A stretch of 42,500 nt of DNA from Fistulifera solaris (lineage: Eukaryota; Bacillariophyta; Bacillariophyceae; Naviculales; Stauroneidaceae). The DNA lies in NCBI GenBank assembly GCA_030295235.1, contig AP026156.1, positions 1-42,500 on the forward strand, read 5' to 3'. Below are positions 1-12,100 of this stretch, piece after piece. Positions within the stretch are counted from its first letter, which is position 1, and the number at the start of each line of letters is the position of its first letter. Under the pieces are notes generated by a model that made no database searches, was not told the DNA's origin, and was given only the letters and a program-made list of their open reading frames with translations. A program made the position numbers and the translations under genes.

Positions 1-1
1 A

Positions 2-403
2 TCGTTACTGATGGATGGTTATACTAGATTGACTCTAAAGGAGATGTTTCTTTTGCGTTTTGCTGATATACACGAGACTGCTCTTTCGGCCTTCTTCTAA
101 CCAAAGTAGTGCCTATTCGCTGAAACGGCTATACGTATTGGTGCATCGATGGGTTTTCCTGGTTCGCACTTCTACCAAGGGCTGCACGAGGCCAAGATAG
201 CGCTCGAAGAAAGTACTTCTCTTCATCTCCGTCCTGGTGGCGTCGAAGAGAAAGGCAACAAACGCGAACTTCCGGGCGAGTTTTTCAACTATCTTGCCAA
301 AATTTTACAGGAGGTCTCGCGGTTCGCGACATCTCGAAGGGAAAATCACGACTTCAAGTTGAACTTAAAACGTACAATAAAACTTAAGGTACAACAAACT
401 TAA
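2..403 (+). CDS. Possible 3' end of a gene entering from the left edge
   Basis: One reading frame stays coding-like in composition from the left edge to a TAA at 401-403, apart from in-frame stops near 98-112. The last 85 codons after ATG 149 are open and rich in Glu, Lys and Leu. I recognise no family. The stops could reflect the one-base losses seen elsewhere in the window, or the frame may not be a gene at all. The evidence is open frame and composition only. Confidence 0.2.
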
Positions 404-1619
404 ATCTAAAATGCATCCACCAGATGATCCATGAGATAATACTTAGCTGGAAACGGCCCCTCATTGAACTTGAACTTGAAGTTTCTACTCCAGCGTTTCG
501 TCTTGAAGTTTCAATAGAAAACGTACAACATACTGGTTGCTGTGACGGATACGTGGTGCACGTCTACGCGGTGGTTTTCAAGGTGAACTTCTGTTTTCTG
601 TACCTTATTCAAATTTCTAATTTACTTACTGTAAGGAATAGTAGTCTAGTGAATGAACCAAGATTAAAAGTTCCAAGTGAACCAAATACTTCTTATAAAC
701 GCCCTTAATGCAATAAGAAGCCAAAGGAAACGGGAAACAGGTCCGATTACTGGGGATGTTCGCCCTACTCTTTTGCGAATACTGATCGATTACAATAGCC
801 ACTTTAGCCGATAATGATCAAGAAAGTCGAAAAGGCGTAAGGCTTAAGTCATTTTATGAGGACTTGACACTTGACACTTGACCGTTTGAATCGTACTCTC
901 CAGATTATTATTTTGGTCCCATCTTAGCTAAGGTTATTTCTCTCCCAATCTCGTCCTCGAATTAGTCTTGCATGAAGGGTCAGTGATGATCGCGTGATGA
1001 TCATGTGAAGGGCCTCCACGCAAAGCTTTTCTTTGTGTGGATCAAAGCAGCCGCTGGCAATGCGGTCGATCCTGCATACAGCAGTCGAATAAGATTCCTC
1101 CCAAACAGTAACGATTGCTGACTCGCTTGGTCTTACAAATATGATTTGAGGTGTTCAATCTGCGACATTGTTTCGCTCGTCTCTATCAATCCCTGATTAT
1201 TCTCTCGGAGAACCCTCTTTCGACTCACCGTCGATCTATCAAGGGGTTTGTTGCCATTGTATATTGCATCATCATTTTGACAAATATTTTATAGGACTGG
1301 ATTTCCTCTTGTTGCACATCCGGAAACCGAAAGACGACCAAGAGGAACGAACGATCCAAAACCAACGTTAGCCCGTGACTGAGATCCAGTCGTTCGAGAA
1401 TTGAACTACTACATTGGAGCTATAGTACAACGCCGACGGAACAAACCAAAAATGACACAAGAGATTGCATGAACCATTTGGTTGCATGTTGAATGAAAGC
1501 AAAGGGATGCTTTGCAGTTGCTGAAATCTTCATCTTTCTTTACTGCAAGTATAACTCAGTAAAGAAACATCACAGCAAGGCATTCTCTTCTTTTCTCTCG
1601 TTTCGACTCTTCTTCGACA
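404..1619. other. Intergenic stretch, no convincing gene
   Basis: Short frames here (424-708, 1168-1371) have no recognisable motifs and unlikely composition. Visible structure is limited to a tandem 'acttgac' triplet near 863-885, two 'gatgatc' copies near 986-1002, and a hairpin with a 10-bp stem and 5-nt loop at 1016-1040. The last few hundred bases probably carry the promoter and leader of the hydrolase starting at 1620. Confidence 0.5.
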
Positions 1620-2472
1620 ATGACGACGAACGATATCCGTTCGGAATTCATCCCAATCGGCGATCACCAATTGTGTTTGCACCATTATCCGACAACAACT
1701 CCGGAACCGACCACCGTCGTACTTTTGTTTCACGGTTTCTTGGCCCATGGTTTATATCCCACGGTCAAATATGCTGCACAAGTCTTACAGAAACAAAATT
1801 TGCGCGTCCTTTCGTACGATATGCAAGGACACGGACGTTCGGAAGGATTGTCGGGATATTTACCGAGTGCGGAAGCCGTCGTACAAGAAGCTGTCGCCGT
1901 CACACAGTACGTTCAAAACAAGTATTTGCCCAAAAGTTCTTTCTAGTGGGATCCAGTATGGGTGGAGCCATCGCCTTGGGTGTGTCACAGCAAATCTCGG
2001 TGACGGGCGGTGTCATTTTGTTGGCGCCCATGTTGCAATTGTCCGTGTCGTCCTTCGAACAAGTCGTGTTACAGGGCTTGGCCGCAGTACTACCGACCCT
2101 TTCCTGTATTCCTCCAAATCCACCTCGGCGGATCTACAATACCGCGATCCTGCGAAGCGACAGGAATGTGAAGACGATCCGTTGGTGCCCAAAACCAACA
2201 CCATTCGTGTCGGATCGGCCAATACGTGCGTGCAATTGACGAAACGGGTCTCGGCTGTGGCGCCAACCGCCCCTGTTGATCTTGTTGGCCGATGAAGATG
2301 TCATTGTGCAAAATGAAGGGGCCGAACGACTGTTTGCCGCCGCCGAGTGCCCCGACAAGACCCTGAAACGATATCCGGGGCGCTGCATGGATTGTTGTGT
2401 GAAACGAGGCCATTGTTGGATCAAATCGAACACGATTTGGTCGAATGGGTACAAAGCGCCTGTAATGAGTGA
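1620..2472 (+). CDS. Alpha/beta hydrolase, monoglyceride lipase-like
   Basis: Probably a serine hydrolase that releases fatty acid from monoacylglycerol or lysophospholipid. Visible family features in order are the oxyanion-hole motif HGFLAHG (about residue 40), the strand and loop YDMQGHGRSEG (about residue 70), the nucleophile elbow GSSMGGA (catalytic Ser, about residue 111), a cap-region DDPLV, the acid segment LLLADEDV, and the catalytic His in ALHGLL near the end. Length is about 284 residues, normal for the family. The start is the first ATG in frame with the HG motif, and no signal peptide follows. The frame breaks at about 1935 (an A or T run), between about 2100 and 2125, near 2270 and near 2385. 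Each break is repaired by one base, and all catalytic elements remain. The exact acyl substrate cannot be told. Confidence 0.75.
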
Positions 2473-2521
2473 AAAGTATGCAATTTGGCGGTTTAAATGA
2501 TACAGAAGCTTTTATCTATTG

Positions 2522-3276
2522 TTACAATACATCACATTTTGGATAATAGCGATAACACACCGAAGCCACAGTCGTCGACACAACCATTTCGTACTCGGGC
2601 ATTTGACGCGGTATACATTGTAAGAGACGATTGGAGCCGACAAATCCATCGGCTTGTTCCGGTAAATACGTAACCTGGGTGACCTGCGACAACCAAAGGA
2701 ACGCAGAGAGGAAAGGGATTCTGCTCGCTGCACCGGCACGATGTCGGGATGTCGTACGCGAACCGCAAAGAATCCGGTCGTCGTTCCGACCGTCATGACT
2801 TGATCTTGCGTGGGTAACAATTCCTCCAGAGAACGATCTAAATGAATCAACACCGCATTCGCCGGAAAAAGGCAATCACTTGGTAGCAATTGCAGCAAAT
2901 CCTGAAGTTGCTGACCATTTTGAAATCGAACATAATTCATTCCTCGCTGTCGTGCGTACGCACGAATGGGCAAACTCGTCTGATCGGTTTCGCGATCGTC
3001 TTGTTGCGCCAGGAGCACGGAGGAAGAAGCATTGAGATGATAGGCATTGTAATCCCAAATCATCTCTTTGTCGGTATTTTGTAATTGATGTGGATGATTC
3101 CATGACATTCCCACAAGAATAGCAGCTAATATGATTACCAAATACCTATACGACGAAGGAAAGGAAGGATGTTGATGCTTTCTCTTAATTTTGTGAAACG
3201 TCCAGTAATTGCGGGTCAACTCTACCATCAACGGTTCTTCTTCTGAATTCATTCGACGCCGATTGTTGTGACTCAT
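2522..3276 (-). CDS. Small single-pass membrane protein, unknown function
   Basis: Not recognised. The protein of about 252 residues starts at ATG 3276 with a short basic, hydrophilic head. A single hydrophobic segment follows at about residues 44-60 (YLVIILAAILVGMSW), a type II signal-anchor layout that would place the C-terminal 190 residues in the ER/Golgi lumen or outside the cell. The luminal part has a compact alternating hydrophobic pattern (for example AVLIHLDRSLEELLP and GTTTGFFAVRVRHPD). A one-base break near 2730 moves the frame. The continuation with IPFLSAFLWLSQVTQ and a C-terminal CYRYYPKCDVL is the most protein-like. The gene converges on the hydrolase, with only about 50 bp between the stops. 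A small glycosyltransferase-like or anchored orphan is possible but unsupported. Confidence 0.6.
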
Positions 3277-4353
3277 GACGCCTCAAAGTAGAAAGAATTA
3301 ATAGAAAATAATGAGAAGGGCGATTCAAGCCACACGATGATTTCCTTTGCGTGTCATGGGTCGTTTCGAAGATCTTTCGCATCGCATCGCAATGCGTTTT
3401 GCCGCGAACGGTGCATTCTACATTCTACAGGGTACAATGGTTACTGTGAGCCTCAGAAATTCCGTCGGCCTCAAAGTAAGGAAAACCACATTTACTATAG
3501 CCCAAAGTGTGACCACGACTGTAATTCAGTCATGATTTAATTTTCATTGCGGGCGACAATGTTAACGACAATTCGTTCGTTCGCCGTTTTAGTGAGCTCT
3601 TTGTCGTTACTTCAATGAAATTTTTTGAACTTATTGAAAAAGCACTAGAGTGTATCATATTTATTCCTAATTTTCCTGAAATGCGGATGAAATAGTCTTT
3701 CGTAGCTTCACACGCATTGATATTTTACGTCGAAATGCTTGAGCGTTGCCACCCGTATTTTACTATGGATCAATGTGTTGTCCGTATTTCGATATTCTCT
3801 CGAGCGACAATATTATTACCTACAATTCGTACGTTACCAAATCCTTGCGCTGCATCTGTCATTGTTGCGATAAAATAGTCTTTAACCGCGTTTTGCCTTA
3901 CACGCTTGGATATTTGTAGGTTGAAAAGCCGGCGAAACGTTGTTGTCCGTATTTACTATAAGCCCAAAGTGTTGGTTTTAGGAGACCACGATTGCATTTC
4001 AGTCATGAGTCAGTATTTCGGAGTAGTTGTTCGCAAGGTTGTTCGAGGAGTCAGATTGTCACCTCGCCAATATTTTCCTTTGCTACACACAACTAGATTA
4101 TTTGAGATAGTTTCAAAATGAAGGACCGAAAATGGAATGAATATCGTCCGCTATTCATTGTTCAAGGGAAAGCAGATTATGTCGTTAGTAAATCTAATAA
4201 CGGTACGATAGCCTGTCAGTACTACCATAGTATGCAACGAAACGTAAGAGTGTCAAGCAAGAAACGCAAACGACACTCTCGTCGTCGCCTCAGTTTTGTT
4301 GCATTGCAAAGATCTCTCAGTCCTTTTGCATTACCAGTTTCTCTTTTCTTAAC
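3277..4353. repeat. Intergenic region with degenerate repeats
   Basis: No credible gene. The region contains diverged direct repeats. One pair shares 'tttactata(a)gcccaaagtgt' followed by 'gaccacga..g.attcagtcatga' at about 3490-3537 and 3952-4010. Another shares 'aaatagtcttt ... cacgc.t.gatattt' at about 3689-3735 and 3869-3917. A third shares 'gcgacaat ... acaattcgt.cgtt' at about 3551-3583 and 3805-3836. The spacing suggests an old, decayed tandem duplication or a decayed element. The end adjoining 4354 presumably holds the FBPase promoter. Confidence 0.5.
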
Positions 4354-5573
4354 ATGCATTCAACAATCAACAGCTGCTTCGTCTTCTTCCTTGCCTGCTG
4401 CACAAGCGAGGCCTGGATCCCGCAACAACGGCAACGATTATCACACACATGTCTCGCCGCCGACACGGTCGATGCCCGTTACTATTCCTTGTTTGAAACA
4501 CCCTCCAAACACAAAAATACAGACACTCCCACCGGTCACACTAAATCGATTTTTGCAGGCCAAAGTCCAAGAGGAGCCCGAATTGCGGGACCTCGAGTCC
4601 TTGTATTTGGCCGTCCAAATGGCCTGCAAAACGATTTCCACCTTGGTGCATCGCGCCGGATTGGTGAATCCGACTTCCAACAAAGACAGTTATAGCGATG
4701 GACGTTATTACAGCATGAAACGATTGGATCTATTGTCGACCTTGGTCTTGAAAAATGCCCTCAAATATACGGGCAAATGTCAAGTCGTCGAACCGGCCGT
4801 GCGGTTGGATTCGGAATCGCCGGCCACGCATCAACCCGGTGTCCTCATTGCCAAGTCGTTGCAACAAGAGAAACGATCGTTTGTCGCAGTCTTGGATCCG
4901 TTGGATGGGAGTGGGAATGCGGATGCTTCGATTTGTACCGGAACGGTCTTTGGTGTCTTTGAACAATCCGAACCCAGTGACGAAGAAGAAGCACTCATTC
5001 AAGCCGTCTTACAACCCGCGCGAAACATGCGGGCCGCGGGTTATTGTTTGTATTCTTCGGCGACCGTCATGGTCGTGGCTATAGGAAATTCGGTACAGGG
5101 ATTTACGCTAGATCCACAAACGAAAGAATTTGTATTGACGCATCCGGATTTGACAGTTCCGACGCGCGGCAATGTGTACAGTTGCAATGAAGGGAACAGT
5201 GAAGGATGGGATCCTGCCTTTCGACAATACATACAAACCATCAAAACGGGACGTGGTCAAACGGGACAGCGCTACGCACATCGCTATGTCGGTAGCATGG
5301 TGGGTGACATTCATCGCACTTTGTTGTACGGAGGTATCTTTGTTATCCCCGTGACAATCAAGATCACCCGAATGGGAATTTGCAACTCTTATACAAGTCG
5401 GCGCCCATGGCCTACGTTGTCGAGAAAGCAGGAGGTCGGGCTTTGGGGATGCGGATCAGTCGCTGCTGGATATAACACCCGAGCGAGTGCATCAAAAGTA
5501 TCCGTGTTTCATGGGAAGTGCGGACGATGTGGCGGAATTGCAAGAATATTTGCGTTTGGAATCATCGCAATAA
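4354..5573 (+). CDS. Fructose-1,6-bisphosphatase, plastid-targeted
   Basis: Class I FBPase, which hydrolyses fructose-1,6-bisphosphate to fructose-6-phosphate and Pi (Calvin cycle or gluconeogenesis). Seen in order: TLNRFL near the N-terminus, the metal-binding DPLDGSGNAD, GTVFGVF, the substrate-binding YVGSMVGDIHR, YGGIF(G)YP, and APMAYVVEKAGG near the end. The ATG at 4354 opens a signal-peptide-like stretch ending CCTSEA before Trp-Ile-Pro, matching the diatom plastid rule of an aromatic residue at +1, with a basic transit region after it. The frame breaks once between 4440 and 4545, at about 5344 (GGT reduced to GT) and at about 5455 (GGGGG reduced to GGGG). Repair restores the standard C-terminus, ending at TAA 5571. 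The usual cysteine-bearing redox loop of plant plastid FBPase is not seen between GVF and QPARN. An alternative upstream ATG (4118) lacks a targeting signal. Confidence 0.92.
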
Positions 5574-5711
5574 TTGTGCGTAAACAATTGGGAGGTTTTG
5601 CTCGTATTGGCCGGGTTGCAACAAATACTCCTAAAAGCAATACAGTACAAATAATCTTGACAAAGCATATCCACTTTTATTTACACAATTATTGGGCGAG
5701 CAAAGCAGCAC

Positions 5712-8700
5712 TCAAAGGTTCGTTAACGACTCTTCATCGTTTGGTTTCAGGCCGAGCGACACCAAACGACGATCGTCGGCATTCTCAGGAAACAACTCCT
5801 TTTCACGGAGCTCCGGTTGCAGATATGCACCCTGGACCAGCGAGAGGGCAAAGTTCTCATCACCATTGCGAAGATCGACCTTAAGACACTCTTTCGTGGG
5901 AAGATACTCGGCAACTCGAAAATGCTCTTGCCGTAAGTATGCGTTGAACAAGATCGTGATTATGAGGAGAGCTGCAAGCGATAGACAAATAATCCAACGT
6001 TAGAAAGGGAGACCATTGCGGTGTGTATGTTTTAAACAACACTTACGAGCCAAGAGTGGTGTCGCAATTCCGGCTTTTCAATCCCATGAGCCCCACCAAT
6101 GTGAGTTGCGCCACTATCATACAAATCTGGATAATCCGAATAAAACGGATCCAAATCTTTCCGCCGCTGTCTGGGAGCGAAGGATAGATGTACATAAACT
6201 GATGCAGAAAGGCCGGTCGCAATAGAATGAAACAGAAGCACAGGAAGAAGCATGTTAACGGTGCTATTACCTGGTACACCTGCGTATATTCGAGATAGAA
6301 TGGTAAGATTGTTATGTTTCCGATTAGGCATCTTCAAAGAGATTTGATCATGAAACTCACCATCACAATCATAAAGTTCAAGATAGAGAATTGAGCCACA
6401 TTCAAGGAATATTGAAAATGCGATGGATTCGACAGAGGACGAAGACCAAGAAATGGTTTCTGGCGCTGCTTTTCAGTTGAACGTGGCCCCAAGAGCTTTC
6501 GCAGATACGCTTGTATCAGCGGAACAATGCGCAGAGTTTCGAAAACGAGACCAGTTGCTGTGCTGACGAAGGCGAGCTGAATAAAGAATGTGGATTGTGC
6601 AGGAAGACTGTTGGCGAGAAGATCAATGGTCGACAACGGATCTTCAATTATTTTCTTAATTTCTTTAAACAGAGATCCGGAGATGGCAGACACGAAAAGG
6701 TTTGAATTATCAGAAATGCGGCCAGCTTGGTAAACGTTGATGCCTCGACTATGGAACCCGATACAGGTCCCTCCCACATTGAAAGTGCGCGTAAAATCTG
6801 TCGAAGACTACAGAAGGGTCAGGCACAGGATCGACATAGGATCGAAGATCGACTATCAACTTACATAACGTTTGACAGAAGAAGAAGTAGCGGAGCCAGC
6901 TGCTGAAGAATGGGTTCCAAAGCTGGAAATTCGTCAATTGCTTTCTCAACAAATTCGAATTGCCTTTTCAAGGACTCCACACTAGATAGCGACGCAATGA
7001 ATGCGATTGGAATTGTCCAAAGAAAGCAAATAGCAACAGAAGCTGTGCGGCTAAAGAGTCTCCCAAGTTGAAGGTCTTCATGTTCGCGTCCAACGTTTGT
7101 CCAAAACACGTCTTGAGGGCCAGGAGCCTCAGAGACCGACATTACGAAAGGAATATCGTGGTGGAGCATCTGCAATGCGGCATACTTCAAACTTAGCGTC
7201 CTAAAGGACACAAACCCGCCATTGTAGTACTCGCCATCGCGACCTGCGGCTACTACTCCTATCATATTTCCAGCTGATCTAACAGCATGGCTGGCTAGTT
7301 CAGATGCACCTTTCGCGCTTTCAATTACGCATCCAACAGCGCTAGCGGCTTTATTGGAAACGCCTAACGCCTTAGGTCTCTCCGGTCCATCGGGTTGCAT
7401 TGAGTGCCCTGATGTATGAGAAAGCACGTCTCCACCCGTTGTCTCTTCAGAATAAAGGCGATCCGGTGATCTTCCGTTTTGTTGGGAAAGCAATTTGTCA
7501 GACTCGGTAGCCCTCAAATTCTCCTGACCGCTCCTCGTCGATGAAATAGGTTGTGATAAGAATTCTCTCGGTGCGTGCCGAAAGATGATGCTCTCCATTG
7601 TAGAAATACGATGTGAAATTTCAGCGTTGAGACAACCAAGCTCGTGCGATAGGACTATGCAACCAACGAGTCAGTTTTAACATCAAAAGTCGAGCTGGCG
7701 TAACAATAAAGTAAGTTTACCTTCAATTGCGTCCAGTCGCTCACCCACAATCGCATTACCAACCATAGGGATAGCTGCTACAGCAGTTCCGACTCCAGGA
7801 ATATTACCAATTGAACCGGTTGTACGTGTAGGTGAACTTCCGCTTGATTCCTTGATTGCTAGCGCATTTTCCAATGCTATTACCGTTTGCGCACGTTTTG
7901 TCACAAGATCAGATAGCTTATTAGCAATTACTCGAACTTTCACATCAACAACTGGATTCCCACTAAAGCAGTGACCGAAAAATTCTTCGAGTTTGTCGTT
8001 AGATCGTAGTTCTGCTGGGATGTTGCTAACGTATACCCTGTTATGAGAGACAAGATGGAAGGAACAACAACAAGTGAGCGGATACATGAAAAGGCTTGCT
8101 TCATACATAGCCAACCAACTCACGTGTAGCTAGACGGCCTCGGTTTTCGAAGAAATTTGTGACGCATAGCTGAAAAAAGAAACGCAAATGTGGTAAGACG
8201 CTCACCCTTTGCTCGCTAGCCAACTTATCGTCTCAATTCAATCTCCCCGTTGTTTCATCACTCTTACCTGTGAACCACTCAAATTCTTGCACAATTAAAT
8301 ACATTATGTATCCAAAACAGATATAAGCAGACAATACGGTAGCTATAAGTCGTGGAGATCCGGGAGAAACATGAGACACTGTGATACGGACGACCCAGTC
8401 TGTGACCTTGTCCGTCTCCGGAGAAGATTCGGATGTTGCATAAACAGGAATCAACCATAGAGAGTTCAACATTCCCAAAGGCAGACTTTCTTTCCCATCC
8501 AAAGCGTCCTGAGAAAGCACAGAGCATCAAGGCCACACGCTTCTGCTATTTCGTCATCACTAAACGTAAACAGCATCCAAATCCAGGAAAAGCGCCCAAA
8601 CTGATTTTCCGCAAGAGAATTCTTCGCGCGGAATAAAGCATCAAGTAAGTACGGTGCGAGTACCTATTGCAGGCAAAAAGAAGTCACGACCAAAAAGGCA

Positions 8701-8921
8701 TACCTTAAGGTCTTCATTGTCCGTCCATCGACGAATCGTGTATGGGTGTGGAAACGAAATGCGCACAATGCAGAACAAAAGAATGCAACGACAAGCAACG
8801 ATCCGTAAATAGTTGCCATGTCACGGAGAACAGAAGCATCTCGGTAAGTACGCTGAAAGGCATCTGGTTCGTTGATACTCTGTGCCATCGTTTCAAAGCC
8901 TATTAACCAACGTTGCTTCAA
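5712..8921 (-). CDS. OSCA/CSC1-like mechanosensitive channel, copy 1
   Basis: DUF221 (OSCA/TMEM63) protein, expected to be a Ca2+-permeable cation channel gated by membrane tension or osmotic stress. Exons read on the minus strand: 8921-8704, 8621-8268, 8169-8124, 8037-7721, 7654-6865, 6807-6361, 6279-6047, 5971-5712. Evidence: N-terminal helix, GLDALCFLRTL, WLIPVYATSESS, the linker start RHKFLRKPRP, a ferredoxin/RRM-like segment beginning VYVSNIPAELRSN, APGPQDVFW, the pore-helix region SMWEGPVSGS, LPAQSTFFIQLAF, FLHQFMYIYPSLPDSGG and the tail FRVAEYLPTKECLKVD. One-base losses interrupt it near 8757, 8490, 6699 and 6078. It tail-faces FBPase (139 bp apart) and lies head-to-tail with copy 2. 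The linker carries a Gly-rich segment (about 7728-7845) and a synuclein-like Ala/Gly/Lys segment (about 7245-7362). MKQRW (8921) is the first ATG; MAQSINE (8888) is an alternative. Confidence 0.85.
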
Positions 8922-9184
8922 GCTCCTCGGGGTGATTGATTTCTAAGAGCGAAATTGCGATCGTAGAGAGTCAAGACGTTCGCGAGTGGTGCCGCACCAA
9001 CATTTTGTGAACAACATAAGGTCACGTTTCTCATTAGGGGTTCGCAAAATGTGAGTCCCTTTCAAAAGAACCATTTGGATCAGGGTTCACGCGTATCTTC
9101 GATATGAAGCTGAGTGAGTTGAGCTCCAAATTTTGCATCCGATACAAAACAAGTACAAATACGTCCAGCTGAATATCCAGTGTA

Positions 9185-12100
9185 TTATACGAACGACGAG
9201 GACTCCCCTTGGTTCTGTTTCAAGCCAAATGCGACCAAGCGACGATGGTCGACATTTTCAGGAAACAACTCCTTTTCGCGGAGCTCCGGTTGCAAGTAGG
9301 CACCCTGGACCAGCGAAACGGCAAAGTTATCACCATTACGGAGATCGACTTTCAGACACTCTTTTGTCGGAAGGTATTCTGCAACTCGGAAGTGCTCTTG
9401 TCGTAAGTATGCGTTAAACAGGACCGTGAATATAATGAGAGCTGGGGACGAAAATGAAAATATTTCGAAGTTAGAAACGTAAACCATTGCCCGGTGTACG
9501 TTCCACATGAAACACTTACGAGCCATGAGAGGAGTCGCAATTCCGGCTTTCTTCAGCCCCATGAGTCCCACCAATGTTATCTGCGCCACAATCATACAAA
9601 TCTGAATGATTCGAATAAATCGGATCCATATTTTCCCGCCGCTGTCGGGAAGGGTAGGGTATATGTAAACGAATTGATGAAGGAAAGCAGGTCGCAGCAC
9701 GATGAAACAAAAGCACAAAAAGCAGGTCAATGGTGCTATGGTCTGGTAAACCTGCAAGCAAGAGCAGTAAGAGAATTGTTTTGGGAACCAGCAGAGGCAG
9801 CGGTCGCGACGCTTACCATAACAATCATAAAGTATAAAATCGAGAACTGTGACATGTTCAATGAAAACTGGAAATACAAGGGATCGGACAAAGGCCGGAG
9901 GCCAAGGAAAGTTCTGCTTCGTTCCTTGTCTGTTACGCGCGGTCCCACAAATTTCCGCAAGTATGCCTGTATAAGCGGAATAATACGGATGTTTTCAAAG
10001 GCAAGGTCGGTCACGGTACCGACAAAGGCAAGCTGAATGAAGAATGTAGATTGTGCGGGAAGTGTTCTAGCGAGATGGTCGACAATGGACAGCGGATCTT
10101 CTGCAATTTGCTTGATCTCTTCCAATAGAGATCCCGAAATAGCTGTCACAAAGAATGTCTGAATGATCATAAAGGTGGCGAGCTTGGTGAAAGTCAACGC
10201 CTCAACAACAGATCCTGAAACGGGCCCTTCCCACATCGAGAGAGCTTTTAATATTTGCCGCAAGCTGCATCACGATATCAGATACAAGTTACAAAAAGAC
10301 ATCGGCAAGAAGGACCTGTACTTACATAACGTTTGACAAGACAATCAACAAGGGAGCAAGTTGCTGAAGGATGGGCTCCAATGCTGGGAATGCTTCAATT
10401 GCATCCTCGACAATATCAAACTGCCTTTTCAGACCCTCCACTGTGGAGAGCGAGGCAATGATAGTCATTGGGAAAGTCCAAAGAAAACAAATAGCAACCG
10501 AAGCCGAGCGACTTAGTAACTGCCCCAGTTGAAGCTCCTTGTATTCACGTCCTACATTTGCCCAAAACACATCTTGAGGATCCGGAGCTTCAAAACAGTC
10601 ATGAAGGACGGGGTCCCGTGGTGGAGCATCTGCAATGCTGCGTACTTTAAACTGAGTGTCCGGAAGGAGACGAAGCCTCCGTGGTAGTGCTCATAATCCC
10701 TAGCACCGGCAACCATTTTACAGCTGATCCGACGGCGTGTGTGGCGAGCTTGGAAGCGCCTTTCGCATTACCGATAACTGTACCGACCGCTTTTGTGGCC
10801 TTTTCGTAGCGCCGGAAGCTAATGACATGGCACTTCTCGAACTGTCATTGGGAACTGAGTGAGCAGATGTACCATGAAGCGAACTATTGTTTGATGTCTT
10901 TTGAGAGTAAGATCGATTTTCTGTTAATTGTTCTTCCTCCGGTTCCTCCGGTCGAGATAGTGGGTCGAAACTTGTGTGCGGAAGGGAATCGCTTTCCATC
11001 TTTCTTCGGCCCGTGTCTCTGGATTGATTGAATCGGCCGATTCTGTTCCGTGCTCTTCGGTATCAAACGGTCCTCGCGATCGCTTTGACGAAGGATTGAA
11101 TTCTTCCAACGATTCCGTTGCTGCAGTTTCACTCAGCATAGTCTCCACCAGCAATATCCGATTGGAGATATCCGCATTCAATTCCGCAAGCTCACGGAGA
11201 AGACTGGATGATTCGCAGCAATCATACATCAATTGAGTCAACGTTTGCAAACATTCTTTCACATGCACCACGACTCACATTCAATCGAATTCACACGCTC
11301 TCCCGCAACGGCGCTACCCAGAACCGGAATCGCCCCCGCCGCGCTACCTACTCGGGGATACCTCCCACGAGGCCCGTGTTGCGCGTGGGTGCCGTTCCGG
11401 TTTTGTCTTCCACCGCCAAGGCATGTTCCAGCTGGGCGATCACATGATCTCGTTTGTTTACTAAAGCGGACAATTTGTTCGCGACCACACGGATACGGGC
11501 GTCCACGACCGGATCTCCATTGAAACAGTGACGAAAGAACGATTCCAATTTTTGATTGGATCGTATCTCGGGTGGAATATTGCTGACGTAGACTCTGCGG
11601 TAGAACGAATGAGACAAACGGCAGCGGTTCGCTCTGCGTGCCGCTCACAACGAACTTACGTGTAATTGCGGGGTCTCGGCTTGCGAAGGAATTTGTGACG
11701 CATCCCTGTCCAGCTGCTGTGAGAAATTGGACTACAATTGTTCGTGTGCACACATTCGATTCGTACCGATAAACCACTCGAACTCTTGTACAATCAAATA
11801 CATGGTATACCCAAAGGCCACATAGGCCGCCACGACGGTTGCCACCAACCGCGCCGATCCCGGCGGAACATGCGATACGGTAATGCGAACGACCCAATCC
11901 GTGATTTTATCGGTTTCGGGCGACGACTCGGCCGTCGCATAAATCGGAATCAACCACACAGCATTGAACATGCCGACCATACACAATTTCTTGCCCATGG
12001 CCAGTGTCCGCAGAAAACACACCGCATCGAGACCACAATGTTCGGCCAATTCGTCATCCTCGAATCGAAAGAGCATCCATATCCACGAAAGGAATCCAAA

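Noticed and set aside
1493-2239. Long plus-strand frame starting at 1493 as the hydrolase gene
   Set aside because: Only its part around the GSSMGG motif is real. The upstream part is out of frame with the HGFLAHG and GHGRSEG segments, which belong to the frame starting at ATG 1620.
4118-5884. 588-residue frame as the full FBPase
   Set aside because: The N-terminal 80 residues have no targeting signal, and the residues after about 5344 do not match FBPase. Adding one base at 5344 and at 5455 restores the true C-terminus, which ends at 5573.
7683-8123. Upstream part of the frame (MSWLAMYEASLF...) as coding
   Set aside because: It reads through the intron at 8038-8123. Conserved protein begins at VYVSNIP after the AG at 8038.
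10884-11236. Other-frame readings (both strands) across OSCA copy 2 exon 5 as separate genes
   Set aside because: They overlap the conserved exon and have no motif of their own. They come from the broken frame.
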